Shown: positions 46,039-55,448, counted from the first letter of the stretch. The stretch: 64,000 nt of DNA from Mesorhizobium sp. (GCF_004963255.1 NZ_SUGA01000001.1:310001-374000); one strand, 5' to 3'. Numbers and translations are program-made. Notes: generated from the sequence alone by a model not told the origin.

Positions 46039-47900
46039 GCTGCGCCGGCTTTCGACAGATGGATGGTGAAGCGTGTGCCCTGATCGCTGGTCGAAACCTC
46101 GATGCGCCCGCCATAATCGGCGACGATGTCCTTGGAGATGACCAGGCCGAGCCCAAGGCCTTTCTCCTTCGAGGTGTTGAAGGGCGTGAACAGGGATTTC
46201 AGGATCGCGGGTGGGATGCCCGGTCCGTTGTCGGAAACGACCAGCGCCACGTCTTCGCCGGTTTCGGCGGCGGAGACTTCGACCCTTGCGCCGTCGCGGC
46301 CATCGAGCGCCTCCAGCGCGTTCTGGAACAGGTTGATCAGCACCTGTTCCAGCCGCAGCCGATTGCCCATTACTTTCAGCGCCGGCGGCGGCAGCGTGAT
46401 CGCCAGGGCATCCAGCCGGCCGGCGAAGCGGCTCCTGAGCAGCACGACTGCGCCCTCGATCACGCTGCGCAATTCGACGGGCTCGGCGGCGGTGCGGCCC
46501 TTGCGGGCAAAGGCTTTCAGCTCCTCCGTGATGGCTCCGATGCGCTCGGTCAGCGCGGCGATCGCGCCCAGATTCTCCTCGGCTGCGGCGCTTTGCTTGC
46601 GCTCGAGGAACACGCGCGCATTGTCGGCATAGGCGCGGATCGTCGCCACCGGCTGGTTGATTTCATGCGCGACGCCGGCCGCGACTTGGCCAAGCGTGGC
46701 AAGCCGGTTTGCCTGCACCAGCTCCTGCTGCATGACCTGCAGCTTCGCCTCGGTGCTGCGATGGTCGGCGATCTCGGCCTGCAGCCGGTCGCGCGCCAGG
46801 CTGAGATCCTGCGTGCGCTCGACGACGCGCCGCTCCAGCTCGGCGCGCGCCGCCTGTTCGGCGGCGATCCGCATCTGGGCAGACTGCCGGCGCCAAAGCA
46901 GATAGGCAGCCAAGGCGATGAGCGGCACAAGGACGCCCAGCGCCAGGAGCCGCATTTCGCGCTGCGCGGCGGCGATCGGCGCTTCGGCTGGAACAAGATA
47001 GTCGAGCTGCCACGGTGTCGACGGCACAGCGGTCGAGAGCCGCAGATATTCGGCATCGCTGCCTCCGGGCGTGATGGCATGGACCAGCGCGACATCGGAA
47101 CTCAGCGCCTGCGGCCTCGTGATCGGCAAGGGCATCAGCGGCGCATCGCCGAATTGCTGGCTGGCGCGGATTTCGGCGAGCACCGGCCGGCTGAGCGGCT
47201 CCGTCGTCAGGAAGCGCCAGGAGGGGACGCTCGTGATCAGCACCACGCCATGCGCGTCGGTGACAAAGGCCGGCCGGTTTGCTTCGTGCCAGTCGGCTTC
47301 GAGCTGGTCGAACTCCATCTTGACCACGACCACGCCGAGGGCGCCCGAGGCGCCGTCGACGCGCCGCGAGATGTAGAGCCCGGGACGTTTGCTGACATTG
47401 CCGAGCGCGAAATATTCGGCGGTGCCGGTCTGCATCGCGCCTGAGAAATAGGCGCGGAAACTGTAGTCGCTGCCGACGAAGCTCACCGGTTCGCGCCAGT
47501 TGCTGGAGGCGACCGCCAGACCGTCGGTGCCGGTGACGTAGAGCACCGAGGCCTTGGTGCCGGAAACCAGCCCTTCCAGCTTGCGGTTGAGCACGTCGAT
47601 CGCGGCAGGGCTTCGCTCGGTCAACGCGTCATGCACCTGCTGGTCCTCCGACAGGAGCAGCGGCAGCGCGCGCGGATTTTCCAGCACCGCGCGCAGCAGC
47701 GCGACCTTGAGGTTGGCGTCCGTGCGTCCTTGCGTGGCTAATGCCTCGATCTCCGTCGAGCGGCCATAGAGGCCTGCGCCGTAGAGCGCTGCCGCGATGA
47801 TCGTCAGCGCCACCGCCGTGAACAGCAGCCAGGCGCGCCGCGCTCGCCCGGCAAGCAGTTCGGGCGTCGAAGCGAGAGCAGCGGCGGGGCGTTGCAGCAT
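46035..47900 (-). CDS. dctB: C4-dicarboxylate sensor histidine kinase
   Basis: About 621 residues. A membrane helix near residues 23-45 and another near 280-300 flank a periplasmic PAS-like double Cache sensor (region with [29 protein letters not shown] in parts). A coiled coil follows, then HisKA with the phospho-His in [14 protein letters not shown] and an ATPase domain ([27 protein letters not shown]). It senses succinate, fumarate or malate and phosphorylates DctD. Starts at 47900, 47915 and 47927 are possible; none has a good ribosome site. I use 47900, which leaves the palindrome at 47908-47927 outside the gene. Confidence 0.92.
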   Translation of the reverse strand: MLQRPAAALASTPELLAGRARRAWLLFTAVALTIIAAALYGAGLYGRSTEIEALATQGRTDANLKVALLRAVLENPRALPLLLSEDQQVHDALTERSPAAIDVLNRKLEGLVSGTKASVLYVTGTDGLAVASSNWREPVSFVGSDYSFRAYFSGAMQTGTAEYFALGNVSKRPGLYISRRVDGASGALGVVVVKMEFDQLEADWHEANRPAFVTDAHGVVLITSVPSWRFLTTEPLSRPVLAEIRASQQFGDAPLMPLPITRPQALSSDVALVHAITPGGSDAEYLRLSTAVPSTPWQLDYLVPAEAPIAAAQREMRLLALGVLVPLIALAAYLLWRRQSAQMRIAAEQAARAELERRVVERTQDLSLARDRLQAEIADHRSTEAKLQVMQQELVQANRLATLGQVAAGVAHEINQPVATIRAYADNARVFLERKQSAAAEENLGAIAALTERIGAITEELKAFARKGRTAAEPVELRSVIEGAVVLLRSRFAGRLDALAITLPPPALKVMGNRLRLEQVLINLFQNALEALDGRDGARVEVSAAETGEDVALVVSDNGPGIPPAILKSLFTPFNTSKEKGLGLGLVISKDIVADYGGRIEVSTSDQGTRFTIHLSKAGAA

Positions 47901-47907
47901 GGCGTAT

Positions 47908-47957
47908 TTGTGCATGTTTTCGCACAAGGCGCAATTCTACCTATGCGGATAACCGCA
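47908..47957. promoter_or_regulatory. Two palindromes resembling DctD upstream activator sites
   Basis: TTGTGC and GCACAA separated by eight bases (47908-47927), and TGCGG-ATAA-CCGCA (47944-47957). They are about 80-130 bases upstream of the -24/-12 promoter of dctA. DctD of Rhizobium binds two tandem palindromes of TGTGCGG type before dctA, so the match in number, spacing and half-site is good. Confidence 0.72.
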
Positions 47958-48034
47958 CTGATGCCGCTGAAAACGCACCTCGCGAGCTCGAAAAATTCAG
48001 CAAAATCAACGAAGCGAAAGTCCGGGCGCCATCT

Positions 48035-48050
48035 GGCACGCGCGTTGCAA
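48035..48050 (+). promoter_or_regulatory. Sigma-54 (-24/-12) promoter of dctA
   Basis: TGGCAC, five bases, then TTGCA: an exact match to the consensus TGGCAC-N5-TTGCA. It is 88 bases upstream of the dctA ATG, with transcription expected to begin near 48062. Confidence 0.92.
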
Positions 48051-48138
48051 CTGCATCCGCAGCAGCCGCGAGGCTGTGGAGGTCAACAGCCCCCTGGGAG
48101 GTCGAGCGTTCTCGATCGGGGGCCGAACGGAGGATATC

Positions 48139-49476
48139 ATGCAGACAGCAATCGCTGCCGCCGAACCGCGCGGCAAGGTTCCCTTTTACCGGCATCTTTA
48201 TGTGCAGGTCCTGGTGGCGATCGCCGCCGGCATCCTGCTTGGCCATTTTTATCCCGATCTGGGCGCTTCGCTGAAACCGCTTGGTGATGCCTTCATCAAG
48301 CTGGTCAAGATGGTCATCGCGCCTGTGATCTTCCTCACCGTGGCGACCGGCATCGCGGGCGTCTCCGACCTGCACAAGGTCGGCCGCGTCGCCGGCAAGG
48401 CGATGATCTATTTCCTTGTCTTCTCGACATTGGCGCTGATCGTCGGCCTGGTTGTGTCGAACGTCATCCAGCCCGGCGCCGGCATGCACATCAATCCCGC
48501 GACACTCGATGCTTCGAAGGTCTCGACCTTCACCGAGAAGGCGCATGACACGACCATCGTCGGCTTCCTGATGAACATCATCCCCGACACGATCACCGGA
48601 GCCTTCGCGCAGGGCGACATTCTGCAGGTGCTGTTCTTCTCGGTGCTGTTCGGCATTGCGCTGGCGCTCGTCGGCGAACGCGGCCGCCCTGTGGTCGATT
48701 TCCTGCAGGCGCTGACCGCTCCGATCTTCCGCCTCGTCGCCATCCTGATGAAGGCGGCGCCCATCGGCGCCTTCGGCGCCATGGCCTTCACCGTCGGCAA
48801 ATACGGCATCGGCACGATCGCCAACCTCGCCTTCCTGATCGGCACCTTCTACCTGACGTCGCTGCTCTTCGTGCTCGTCGTGCTGGGCGCGGTCGCATGG
48901 TACAACGGCTTCTCAATCCTGGCGCTGATCCGCTACATCAAGGAAGAGCTGCTGCTGGTGCTCGGCACCTCGTCGTCCGAGGCGGCGCTTCCCGGCCTGA
49001 TGGCCAAGATGGAGCGCGCCGGCTGCAACCGCTCGGTGGTCGGCCTGGTCATCCCGACCGGCTATTCCTTCAATCTCGACGGCACCAATATCTACATGAC
49101 GCTTGCCGCTCTGTTCATCGCCCAGGCGACCGACACGCCGCTCACCTTCGGCGACCAGATCCTGCTTCTGCTCGTCGCCATGCTGAGCTCCAAGGGCGCG
49201 GCCGGCATCACCGGCGCCGGTTTCATCACCTTGGCCGCCACGCTCTCGGTCGTGCCTTCGGTGCCGGTCGCCGGCATGGCGCTGATCCTCGGCGTCGACC
49301 GCTTCATGTCTGAGTGCCGCGCGCTCACCAACTTCGTCGGCAATGCGGTGGCGACCATCGTCGTGGCGCGCTGGGAAGGCGAGCTCGACCACAAGCAATT
49401 TGCCGCCGCCATGGCCGGCCAGTTGCCGGAAGAGGCTGACCTTGCGCTGTCGGGTGGTTTGCAGCCGGCGGAGTGA
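48139..49476 (+). CDS. dctA: C4-dicarboxylate:cation symporter
   Basis: A 445-residue carrier of the DAACS family importing succinate, fumarate and malate; in rhizobia it feeds nitrogen-fixing bacteroids. Motifs include [23 protein letters not shown], the serine-rich re-entrant loop [17 protein letters not shown], and [14 protein letters not shown] with the Asp/Asn substrate site. ATG at 48139 is chosen because GGAGG stands six bases upstream; the frame also runs 21 codons further back. A sigma-54 promoter and activator palindromes lie upstream, and dctBD is divergent. Confidence 0.96.
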   Translation: MQTAIAAAEPRGKVPFYRHLYVQVLVAIAAGILLGHFYPDLGASLKPLGDAFIKLVKMVIAPVIFLTVATGIAGVSDLHKVGRVAGKAMIYFLVFSTLALIVGLVVSNVIQPGAGMHINPATLDASKVSTFTEKAHDTTIVGFLMNIIPDTITGAFAQGDILQVLFFSVLFGIALALVGERGRPVVDFLQALTAPIFRLVAILMKAAPIGAFGAMAFTVGKYGIGTIANLAFLIGTFYLTSLLFVLVVLGAVAWYNGFSILALIRYIKEELLLVLGTSSSEAALPGLMAKMERAGCNRSVVGLVIPTGYSFNLDGTNIYMTLAALFIAQATDTPLTFGDQILLLLVAMLSSKGAAGITGAGFITLAATLSVVPSVPVAGMALILGVDRFMSECRALTNFVGNAVATIVVARWEGELDHKQFAAAMAGQLPEEADLALSGGLQPAE

Positions 49477-49525
49477 CAGGCAACTTCAGGCATCCGTCCC
49501 GAACCTGTGCAGGTCGCGGATTGGA

Positions 49526-49568
49526 GCAATTCCAGGAAAAGTGTGAGCGGTTTTCCGTCCGGAATTGC
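49526..49568. repeat. Dispersed palindromic intergenic repeat, copy 4
   Basis: GCAATTCC and GGAATTGC arms with inner GGAAAA / TTTTCC, closest to copies 1 and 2. It is 49 bases after the dctA stop and 14 bases before a long perfect hairpin. Confidence 0.85.
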
Positions 49569-49581
49569 GTAAAAACAAGGA

Positions 49582-49626
49582 GCTAGTGGGTTTCACCGTT
49601 TCTGTGAAACGGTGAAACCCACTAGC
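49582..49626. repeat. Perfect 21-bp hairpin after dctA
   Basis: The arm starting GCTAGTGGGTTTCACC (49582-49602) is followed by TGT and then its exact complement (49606-49626). A T-rich stretch TTCTTTTTG comes eight to ten bases later. It could end dctA transcription or be a mobile palindromic unit; its sequence is unrelated to the repeat just upstream. The gap 49477-49706 contains no gene. Confidence 0.9.
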
Positions 49627-49706
49627 CGCGGCCTGTTCTTTTTGTCGGCCGCCGCATAGGGTGCCCGAGCCGGATTCCCGGCGAAATAGTCAGCCGAGGG
49701 CGGTCA

Positions 49707-50288
49707 ATGAGCAGCGCGTATCCCGAGATCCATCTTGTCCGTCATGGCGAGACCGAATGGAGCCTCTCGGGCAGGCATACCGGCCGCACCGACATCCCGC
49801 TGACGGCAAAAGGCGAGGAGGCCGCGCGCGGCGTGGCCGACCGGCTCAAGGGCCTGACCTTCCAGGCGGTCTGGTCGAGCCCCTCACAGCGCGCCTTCGA
49901 CACCTGCCGCCTGGCCGGCTTCGGCGAGGGCGCGGTCAAGAAGCCGGACCTGCAGGAATGGGATTATGGCGCTTACGAGGGCGTGACGACCGGGGAAATC
50001 CTGTCGAAGCGCCCCGGCTGGCAATTGTTCCGCGACGGCTGCCCGAACGGCGAGACTGCGGCCGATATTGGCGCCCGCGCCGACGCGATCATCGCAGGGC
50101 TGCGCGCGATTGCCGGCAATGTGCTCGTCTTCTCCAGCTCGCATTTCCTGCGTGTCCTCGCGGCGCGCTGGGTCGGCCTGCCGCCGGAAGGCGGCAAACA
50201 TTTCGTGCTCGACACCGCCAGCCTGAGCATCCTCGGCTACGAGCACGACCTGACGGAGCCGGTGATCCGGCGGTGGAACCAGAAATAG
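49707..50288 (+). CDS. Histidine phosphatase (phosphoglycerate mutase-like)
   Basis: A 193-residue protein of the histidine phosphatase superfamily. The catalytic motif is IHLVRHGETEW (about residues 8-18), with Arg in VWSSPSQRAFDTC, the Glu region EWDYGAYEG and the second His in SSSHFLRVLAARW. Its length suits broad phosphatases of the CobC/GpmB group rather than cofactor-dependent mutase. The substrate is unknown. It is alone, with a hairpin repeat following. Confidence 0.87.
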   Translation: MSSAYPEIHLVRHGETEWSLSGRHTGRTDIPLTAKGEEAARGVADRLKGLTFQAVWSSPSQRAFDTCRLAGFGEGAVKKPDLQEWDYGAYEGVTTGEILSKRPGWQLFRDGCPNGETAADIGARADAIIAGLRAIAGNVLVFSSSHFLRVLAARWVGLPPEGGKHFVLDTASLSILGYEHDLTEPVIRRWNQK

Positions 50289-50298
50289 CGAGCGCGAC

Positions 50299-50444
50299 TC
50301 CCCTCATCCGGCCGCTCCGCGGCCACCTTCTCCCCTAGGGGAGAAGAGATTGGCGCTGCGCTGGCGAACTCCTCTCCCCTCGGGGAGAGGTCGGATTGCC
50401 CCGGATTGCCTTCGCAATTCGGCTGGCAATCCGGGTGAGGGGGA
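50299..50444. repeat. Composite hairpin repeat, inverted relative to the copy at 34611
   Basis: It begins CCCCTCATCCGGCCGC, has CTTCTCCCCTAGGGGAGAAG and CTCTCCCCTCGGGGAGAG as perfect hairpins, and ends GGGTGAGGGGGAGCG. It fills the space between two convergent genes and may serve as a bidirectional terminator. Confidence 0.85.
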
Positions 50445-50456
50445 GCGCCTTGCTCG

Positions 50457-51245
50457 TCAAATCGCCAAAGTCGCCAGCTCGTCACTCGTCAAATGCCGCG
50501 CCTTGCCTTTGGCAAGCTCGCCGAGCTGCAACCCGCCGATCGCCACGCGAACCAGCCGCAGCACCTCGATGTCGAAAGCGCCGAGCAGCCTGCGGATCTG
50601 CCGGTTGCGGCCTTCGTCGAGCACGATCTCCAGCCAGGCTGTCCGTCCGCCACTGCGCAACAGCGTGATCGACCTTGCGGTGAGCAACTCGCCGTCGACG
50701 ACCGCGCCTTGGCGAAAGCGCACCAGCATCGCGTCGTCGGGCACGGCCGCGATCTGCACGTGATAGGTCTTGGCGACATGCGAGGCGGGGTCGAGCAAAC
50801 CGTTCGCCCAGCGCGTGTCGTTGCTCATCAAAAGCAGCCCTTCGCTTGCCTTGTCGAGCCGGCCGACCGGCGCCACGAAGGGCAGGTCGAGCCCTTCCAG
50901 GCAGTCATAGACGGTGCCGCGGCCTTCGGGATCGTCGCGGGTGGTGACCAGCCCGCGCGGCTTGTTGAGCATCAGATAGACCTTGCGCTCGGCAACGACG
51001 CGCTCGCCGTCGACAGTGATACGGTCGCGGTCGGGATCGATGCGCAGCAGCGCATCGCGCACCGTCTTGCCGCCGACCTGGACGCGTCCCTCGGCGACGA
51101 GACGCTCTGCCTGCGTGCGCGAGCAGAAGCCAAGCTTGGAGAGCGCCCGGGCGAGGCTGACCTTTGGGGTTGCGGTTCGTCTGTCGGGTTGGCGTGCCAC
51201 TGTCTTTGTCTTCGGACTTGCTCGGAACGCCGCAACCGATGCCAC
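50457..51245 (-). CDS. Pseudouridine synthase, RsuA/RluB family
   Basis: A 262-residue rRNA-modifying enzyme. The N-terminal S4 RNA-binding domain is [30 protein letters not shown]. The catalytic Asp sits in [19 protein letters not shown], and the C-terminal motif is [14 protein letters not shown]. Members convert specific uridines in 16S or 23S rRNA; RluB, RluE, RluF and RsuA cannot be told apart safely here. The first 25 residues are basic and probably disordered. Confidence 0.9.
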   Translation of the reverse strand: MASVAAFRASPKTKTVARQPDRRTATPKVSLARALSKLGFCSRTQAERLVAEGRVQVGGKTVRDALLRIDPDRDRITVDGERVVAERKVYLMLNKPRGLVTTRDDPEGRGTVYDCLEGLDLPFVAPVGRLDKASEGLLLMSNDTRWANGLLDPASHVAKTYHVQIAAVPDDAMLVRFRQGAVVDGELLTARSITLLRSGGRTAWLEIVLDEGRNRQIRRLLGAFDIEVLRLVRVAIGGLQLGELAKGKARHLTSDELATLAI

Positions 51246-51297
51246 GCTTGGCGAGATGGGCGCAAGCGGCTCCGTTACCTCGGTCAGGTTGCCAATG

Positions 51298-51786
51298 TCA
51301 CTCCCTCGGCGCGCTCAGCCGCCGGTAGGGGACGCCGTCGAATGTTGCCGTCACGAAGCTCTTGACCGACATCTTGCGCTTGCGCCCGTCGCTGCAGGCA
51401 TAGAGCGGCCAGCCGGCTTCGCTGCACTCGCTGGCCACGCAGATGCGGCTCACGCAGTTGCCCGTGGTCAGGCGAAAGCCGCCCTTGCCGGCAAATCCCT
51501 GCAGCAGGCTGCCATCGGCCGAACGCCATGTCCGTTGCTGGAATTCAGGCCGCAGCAGCCGAGGCTCGAGCGGCGCGGCCAAGCCGGACTGAGTCGCGGG
51601 AGCCAAATATTGAAGCCGGTAGCGCGCCATGCCGGTCGTGTATGCGGTGACGAGGTCGGATTCTCCGGAATAGGCTGTGGCGAGGTCAGCTCGGTCGAAA
51701 AGATGGGACGCGCGCGGTTCCGCCCCTGACGGTCTCGTCAGGGCAGCGATGGCGACAACCGCCAGGCAGACGCGCAACATCCCCAT
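51298..51786 (-). CDS. Secreted protein of unknown function
   Basis: A 162-residue protein with a signal peptide ([22 protein letters not shown]). The mature part has four Cys in a compact region ([22 protein letters not shown]) that suggests disulfide bonds, then a basic end. ATG at 51786 or 51780 starts it; the frame extends upstream to 51996 but without a likely start, and would overlap the next gene. It lies 126 bases downstream of the acetyltransferase-like gene on the same strand. No family recognised. Confidence 0.62.
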   Translation of the reverse strand: MGMLRVCLAVVAIAALTRPSGAEPRASHLFDRADLATAYSGESDLVTAYTTGMARYRLQYLAPATQSGLAAPLEPRLLRPEFQQRTWRSADGSLLQGFAGKGGFRLTTGNCVSRICVASECSEAGWPLYACSDGRKRKMSVKSFVTATFDGVPYRRLSAPRE

Positions 51787-51911
51787 TTCCAGCAGCCATA
51801 CCCCATCCGGCGTGCCAGGTTGCCCGGCTGCCTGCGCGTACAATCTTTCCAATCGGATTTTCGCGCAAGCCACCCTGTATTCGAGAGCTGCAGGGAATGT
51901 CCTCGCTTTCG

Positions 51912-52352
51912 TCAGCTGTTGGCGGCCGGCGGCAGCTCGAACAGGTGGGCGCCATTCTCCCGCCCACGGTCGACATAGCCGATCACGCGGAACCATTTCG
52001 CCACGTCCGGCCTGTCCAGCCAGCTGCGCGAATGTATGGGAAGGTTGCCGGCAAGCGCCTGGACATGGCGGATGTGCCGCCTGCAGAAGCGGACCGTCGC
52101 GGCGTTGAAGAAATCCTCCTGCGCGGCGAACAGTGTGTCGGCGGCGTCCGCATGCTCGTGCCAGGCGATGATTGCCACCGTCCTGTCGTCCTGGACGAGC
52201 GCATGCGCCCGGCCTTCCTTCAAATTCATCATCAGGTTGTCATAGGCGCTTTTGCTGTCCTTGCCGGCCGCGACATATTCGTCCGACATCCGCTTGGACA
52301 GGCCGTGGAACACATCTTCCAGGTCTCCGACCGTCGCCGCGCGTGCTCTCAT
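51912..52352 (-). CDS. GNAT-like acetyltransferase or related protein
   Basis: A 146-residue protein beginning MRARAATVGDLEDVFHGLSKRM, the opening typical of GNAT acetyltransferases (A-T-x-x-D-L). Strands VQDDRTVAIIAWHEH fit the fold, but the acetyl-CoA loop Q/RxxGxG/A is not seen. It may be a phage-type relative without activity. ATG at 52352 is chosen because AGGAGGAG lies just before it. Function unknown. Confidence 0.58.
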   Translation of the reverse strand: MRARAATVGDLEDVFHGLSKRMSDEYVAAGKDSKSAYDNLMMNLKEGRAHALVQDDRTVAIIAWHEHADAADTLFAAQEDFFNAATVRFCRRHIRHVQALAGNLPIHSRSWLDRPDVAKWFRVIGYVDRGRENGAHLFELPPAANS

Positions 52353-52391
52353 TTCTCCTCCTGACAGCCCTGTAGCAGTTTGCCTCAGCAA

Positions 52392-52880
52392 AGGAGGATC
52401 ACCAAGAAAATAAAATCCTCAACTGGCCTCAGGAGCGCAATCTCATTCTGCATGAATGGGTCCGATCCCTGACCGCGCTCGCATATCAGCATTGGCTTGA
52501 GATTGCATTTCCGCAGTCGGATACTGGAGCCTCCCGGGCCGGCCCCGTCCACATCGTCTCCAGGCGACCATGATCGAGCTGATTGAAACCCTATACGAGG
52601 CGGCCTCCGTTCCGAAGCGGTGGGACGACGGGTTGGCGCAGGCTGAGGTCGACGGGCTCGGTGCGCTGCTGCCGCATCTGCCCGTGCCAGCCTTGCAGCC
52701 AACGGCGCCGCAAGGACCGGTAAGTCGTGTCGAGACGGCGGAGAAAGGCGTATCGTTGAATTCGTCGACGGCCTGCCATAAAAGGCGCAAGTTCTCGACC
52801 GGCTTGAGGAATTCCGGACGTGACCGCGGGCTGTCGGTGAAAGATCGGTCCGATCTGACCACAATTTTTGGGGGCATGGA
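52392..52880. other. 489-base region without a confident gene
   Basis: Both strands stay open for long stretches, as expected from GC-rich shadow coding, but no frame has family similarity that I recognise. One plus-strand frame is listed separately as a possible remnant. It must hold the promoter of the acetyltransferase-like gene, and likely that of the downstream epimerase. Confidence 0.45.
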
Positions 52881-52884
52881 TTGA
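52570..52884 (+). pseudogene. Possible remnant of a LuxR-type regulator N-terminus
   Basis: A 104-codon frame beginning MIELIETLYEAASVPKRWDD. This opening resembles the start of some rhizobial LuxR-family regulators (LIYEAAxxPxxWxxVL), but the rest has no such similarity and no helix-turn-helix. Its stop overlaps the start of the next gene. It could be a decayed gene or chance; weak. Confidence 0.22.
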
Positions 52885-53900
52885 CGTCGAGCAGGCCCAT
52901 ACTGATCACCGGCGCGGCCGGCTTCATCGGTTTTCACCTCTGCCACCGGCTGCTCGCCGAAGGCCAGCAGGTTGTCGGCCTCGATTCCATGAACGAGTAT
53001 TACGACGTTGCCTTGAAACAGGCGCGGCTCGAGCGGCTGAAAGGGTTCGCGAACTTTCGCTTCGAGCATGTCGACCTCGCCGACCGCGATGACGTCTCGG
53101 CGGTCTTTGCTTCCGCCGCGCCGGAGATCGTCGTCAATCTCGCCGCGCAGGCGGGCGTCCGCTATTCGCTGACCAATCCGCACGTCTATGCGCGCAGCAA
53201 TCTCAACGGTTTCCTCAACATCCTGGAGGGCTGCCGTCAGGCCTCGGTCGGTCATCTCGTCTATGCATCGTCGAGCTCGATCTATGGCGGCAGCACGCGC
53301 ATGCCGTTCTCGGTGCATGATTCCGCCGACCATCCCTTGAGCCTCTATGCCGCCAGCAAGAAGGCGAACGAGCTGATGGCCCACACCTACAGCCATCTGT
53401 TCGGGCTGCCGACCACGGGCTTGCGCTTCTTCACCGTCTACGGTCCGTGGGGCCGGCCCGATATGGCCTTGTTCATCTTCACCAAGGCCATCCTCGCCGG
53501 CCAGCCGATCGACGTCTTCAACCATGGCAACATGCAGCGGGACTTCACTTATATCGACGACATCGTCGAGGGCGTAATCCGCGTCATGGAGCATCCCGCG
53601 ACGCCCAATACCGATTGGACAAGCGCGGCCCCAGATCCAGCGACCAGCAATGCGCCCTACAGGATCCACAACATCGGCGACAGCTCACCCGTCCAACTGA
53701 GCCGGCTGATCGACGTGCTGGAAGACGCGCTTGGGCGCAAGGCAATCCGCAACCTGATGCCGCTCCAGCCGGGCGACGTGCTGGCGACCTACGCCGACAT
53801 CACCTCGCTCGAGGCGGTGACCGGCTTCAAGCCCACGATCCCGATCGAGGTCGGCGTCCCGCGCTTCGTCGAATGGTATCGGGATTTCTACCGGGTCTGA
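52881..53900 (+). CDS. lpsL: UDP-glucuronate 4-epimerase-like sugar nucleotide epimerase
   Basis: A 339-residue extended short-chain dehydrogenase. It has the NAD motif ITGAAGFIGFHL, the GLDSMNEYYDVALKQARL segment typical of UDP-glucuronate 4-epimerases, SSSSIYGG, catalytic YAASKKANE, and FFTVYGPWGRPDMA. It should make UDP-galacturonate for lipopolysaccharide or exopolysaccharide, as LpsL does in Sinorhizobium. The start is TTG at 52881 (TSSRPILITG); GGGGG is 11 bases upstream. The symbol is given by similarity to LpsL. Confidence 0.85.
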   Translation: MTSSRPILITGAAGFIGFHLCHRLLAEGQQVVGLDSMNEYYDVALKQARLERLKGFANFRFEHVDLADRDDVSAVFASAAPEIVVNLAAQAGVRYSLTNPHVYARSNLNGFLNILEGCRQASVGHLVYASSSSIYGGSTRMPFSVHDSADHPLSLYAASKKANELMAHTYSHLFGLPTTGLRFFTVYGPWGRPDMALFIFTKAILAGQPIDVFNHGNMQRDFTYIDDIVEGVIRVMEHPATPNTDWTSAAPDPATSNAPYRIHNIGDSSPVQLSRLIDVLEDALGRKAIRNLMPLQPGDVLATYADITSLEAVTGFKPTIPIEVGVPRFVEWYRDFYRV

Positions 53901-53935
53901 TTGGGCGCCTGCGGCAATGTGCCAGCGGCCGGGTA

Positions 53936-55249
53936 CTAGCGGCCGGTCGTCGAGGCCTGCCTGTCTATCCACAGCGCGATCAGCGTGCAGGCCGCGCCTG
54001 AAAGCAGATAGGCGCCGGCGGCGATGAGGCCGAACGTGCCGGCCAAAAGGAGCGCGGCAAGCGGCGCAAAGCCGGCGCCGAACATCCAGGCGAGATCCGA
54101 CGTCACCGCCGAGCCGGTGTAGCGGTGCTGGCGCGAGAAGCTCGACGCGACGACGCCCGAGGATTGTCCGAAGCTCAAGCCGAGCAGGATGAAGCCCAGC
54201 ACCATGAACACCGTCTCGCCGACGGTGCCGCCATTGAGAAGCTGAGGGGCAAAGCCGCTGAAAGCGGCGATGGCGACGGCGCCGCCGCCGAGCAAGGCGC
54301 GGCGCCCGACACGGTCGGCCAGCGGACCTGACGCGACGATCGCGGCGATGCCGAACAGCGCGCTCACCGCTTCGATGACCAGGAAGCGCTCCGGCCCCTC
54401 ATTGGTGAACAGGAACACCCAGGACAGCGGGAACACCGTCACCATATGGAACAGCGCGAAGCTGGCCAGCGGCGCGAAGGCGCCGACGACGACGTTGCGT
54501 CCTTCCGTGCTGATCATGTCCCTGATGCGGGTCGGCTGCAGGTCGCCGCTCTCGTAGAGCTTCGAGAATTCGGGCGTCACCACAATGCGCAGCCTGGCAA
54601 ACAGTGCCACGACATTGATGGCGAAAGCGACGAAGAACGGATAGCGCCAGCCCCAGGCGAAGAAATCGTCGGCCGAGAGATTGGCGACGAAGAAGGCGAA
54701 CAGCGAGCTCGCCACGATAAGCCCGATCGGCGCGCCGAGCTGCGGGATCATCGCATAGATGCCGCGCCGGTTCTGCGGCGCGTTCAGCGCCAGCAGCGAG
54801 GGCAACCCATCCCAGGTTCCGCCGAGCGCCAGGCCCTGCAGGAAGCGGGTAAGCGCCAGCAGCCAGGCGGCGACAGCGCCGACATCTTCATAGGACGGCA
54901 GGAACGCCATGGCGACGGTCGAGGTGCCGAGCAGGAACAGCGCGATCGTCAGCTTGGCGCCGCGGCCATAGGCACGGTCGATCGCCATGAACAGCACCGT
55001 GCCGAACGGACGCGCGATAAAGGCCAGCGCGAAGATCGCGAAGGAATAGAGCGTTGCGACCAGCGGATCGTGCGTCGGAAAGACAAGCTTGGGGAATACG
55101 ATCACGGAAGCGATCGCATAGACGAAGAAATCGAAGAACTCCGACGTCCTGCCGATGATCACGCCGACAGCGATATCGCCAGCGCTGACCTGGCCGTGAT
55201 GCGAACCGATCAGCCTGCTGTCCGTTTCGGCAGTCGAAGTTTCAGCCAT
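53936..55249 (-). CDS. MFS transporter of the metabolite:H+ symporter type
   Basis: A 437-residue transporter with twelve hydrophobic segments. IGRTSEFFDFFVYAIASV in the first helix and ARPFGTVLFMAIDRAYGRG after it match the metabolite:H+ symporter family (ProP/KgtP/ShiA type), where Asp/Glu in helix 1 and the RPxG block are conserved. The substrate is unknown; organic acids or osmolytes are usual. ATG at 55249 is used; TTG at 55273 is an alternative. Divergent from cyoA with a palindrome between them. Confidence 0.86.
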   Translation of the reverse strand: MAETSTAETDSRLIGSHHGQVSAGDIAVGVIIGRTSEFFDFFVYAIASVIVFPKLVFPTHDPLVATLYSFAIFALAFIARPFGTVLFMAIDRAYGRGAKLTIALFLLGTSTVAMAFLPSYEDVGAVAAWLLALTRFLQGLALGGTWDGLPSLLALNAPQNRRGIYAMIPQLGAPIGLIVASSLFAFFVANLSADDFFAWGWRYPFFVAFAINVVALFARLRIVVTPEFSKLYESGDLQPTRIRDMISTEGRNVVVGAFAPLASFALFHMVTVFPLSWVFLFTNEGPERFLVIEAVSALFGIAAIVASGPLADRVGRRALLGGGAVAIAAFSGFAPQLLNGGTVGETVFMVLGFILLGLSFGQSSGVVASSFSRQHRYTGSAVTSDLAWMFGAGFAPLAALLLAGTFGLIAAGAYLLSGAACTLIALWIDRQASTTGR

Positions 55250-55339
55250 CTTGTCCGTCGCCACCGAGCTCAAGTTCGGAACGCGATTGTCCTCGTCCCA
55301 TTATGCGTGCACAGTTTCGCTAAAGCCATAGCAATCCGG

Positions 55340-55360
55340 CATTGGACAAATTGTCCAATG
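55340..55360. promoter_or_regulatory. Perfect palindrome between the MHS transporter and cyoA
   Basis: The ten-base arm CATTGGACAA and its exact complement face each other around one central A. It lies 89 bases before the cyoA ATG and 91 bases after the divergent transporter start. The exact symmetry says operator for a dimeric regulator. I cannot name the protein; the sequence does not look like a RegA/ActR or FNR box. Confidence 0.75.
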
Positions 55361-55448
55361 TCGTCCCCGTGCCGGCGGCAGTAGCCGTTGGCCCATACCG
55401 CGTTGTAGCTTGCAAAAGCCCGTTGCGACGCCATCGAGGGCAGCGTTG

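Noticed and set aside
52443..53669. 408-codon minus-strand frame
   Set aside because: Most of it lies opposite the epimerase gene, whose motifs are unmistakable; the rest falls in a region without similarity.
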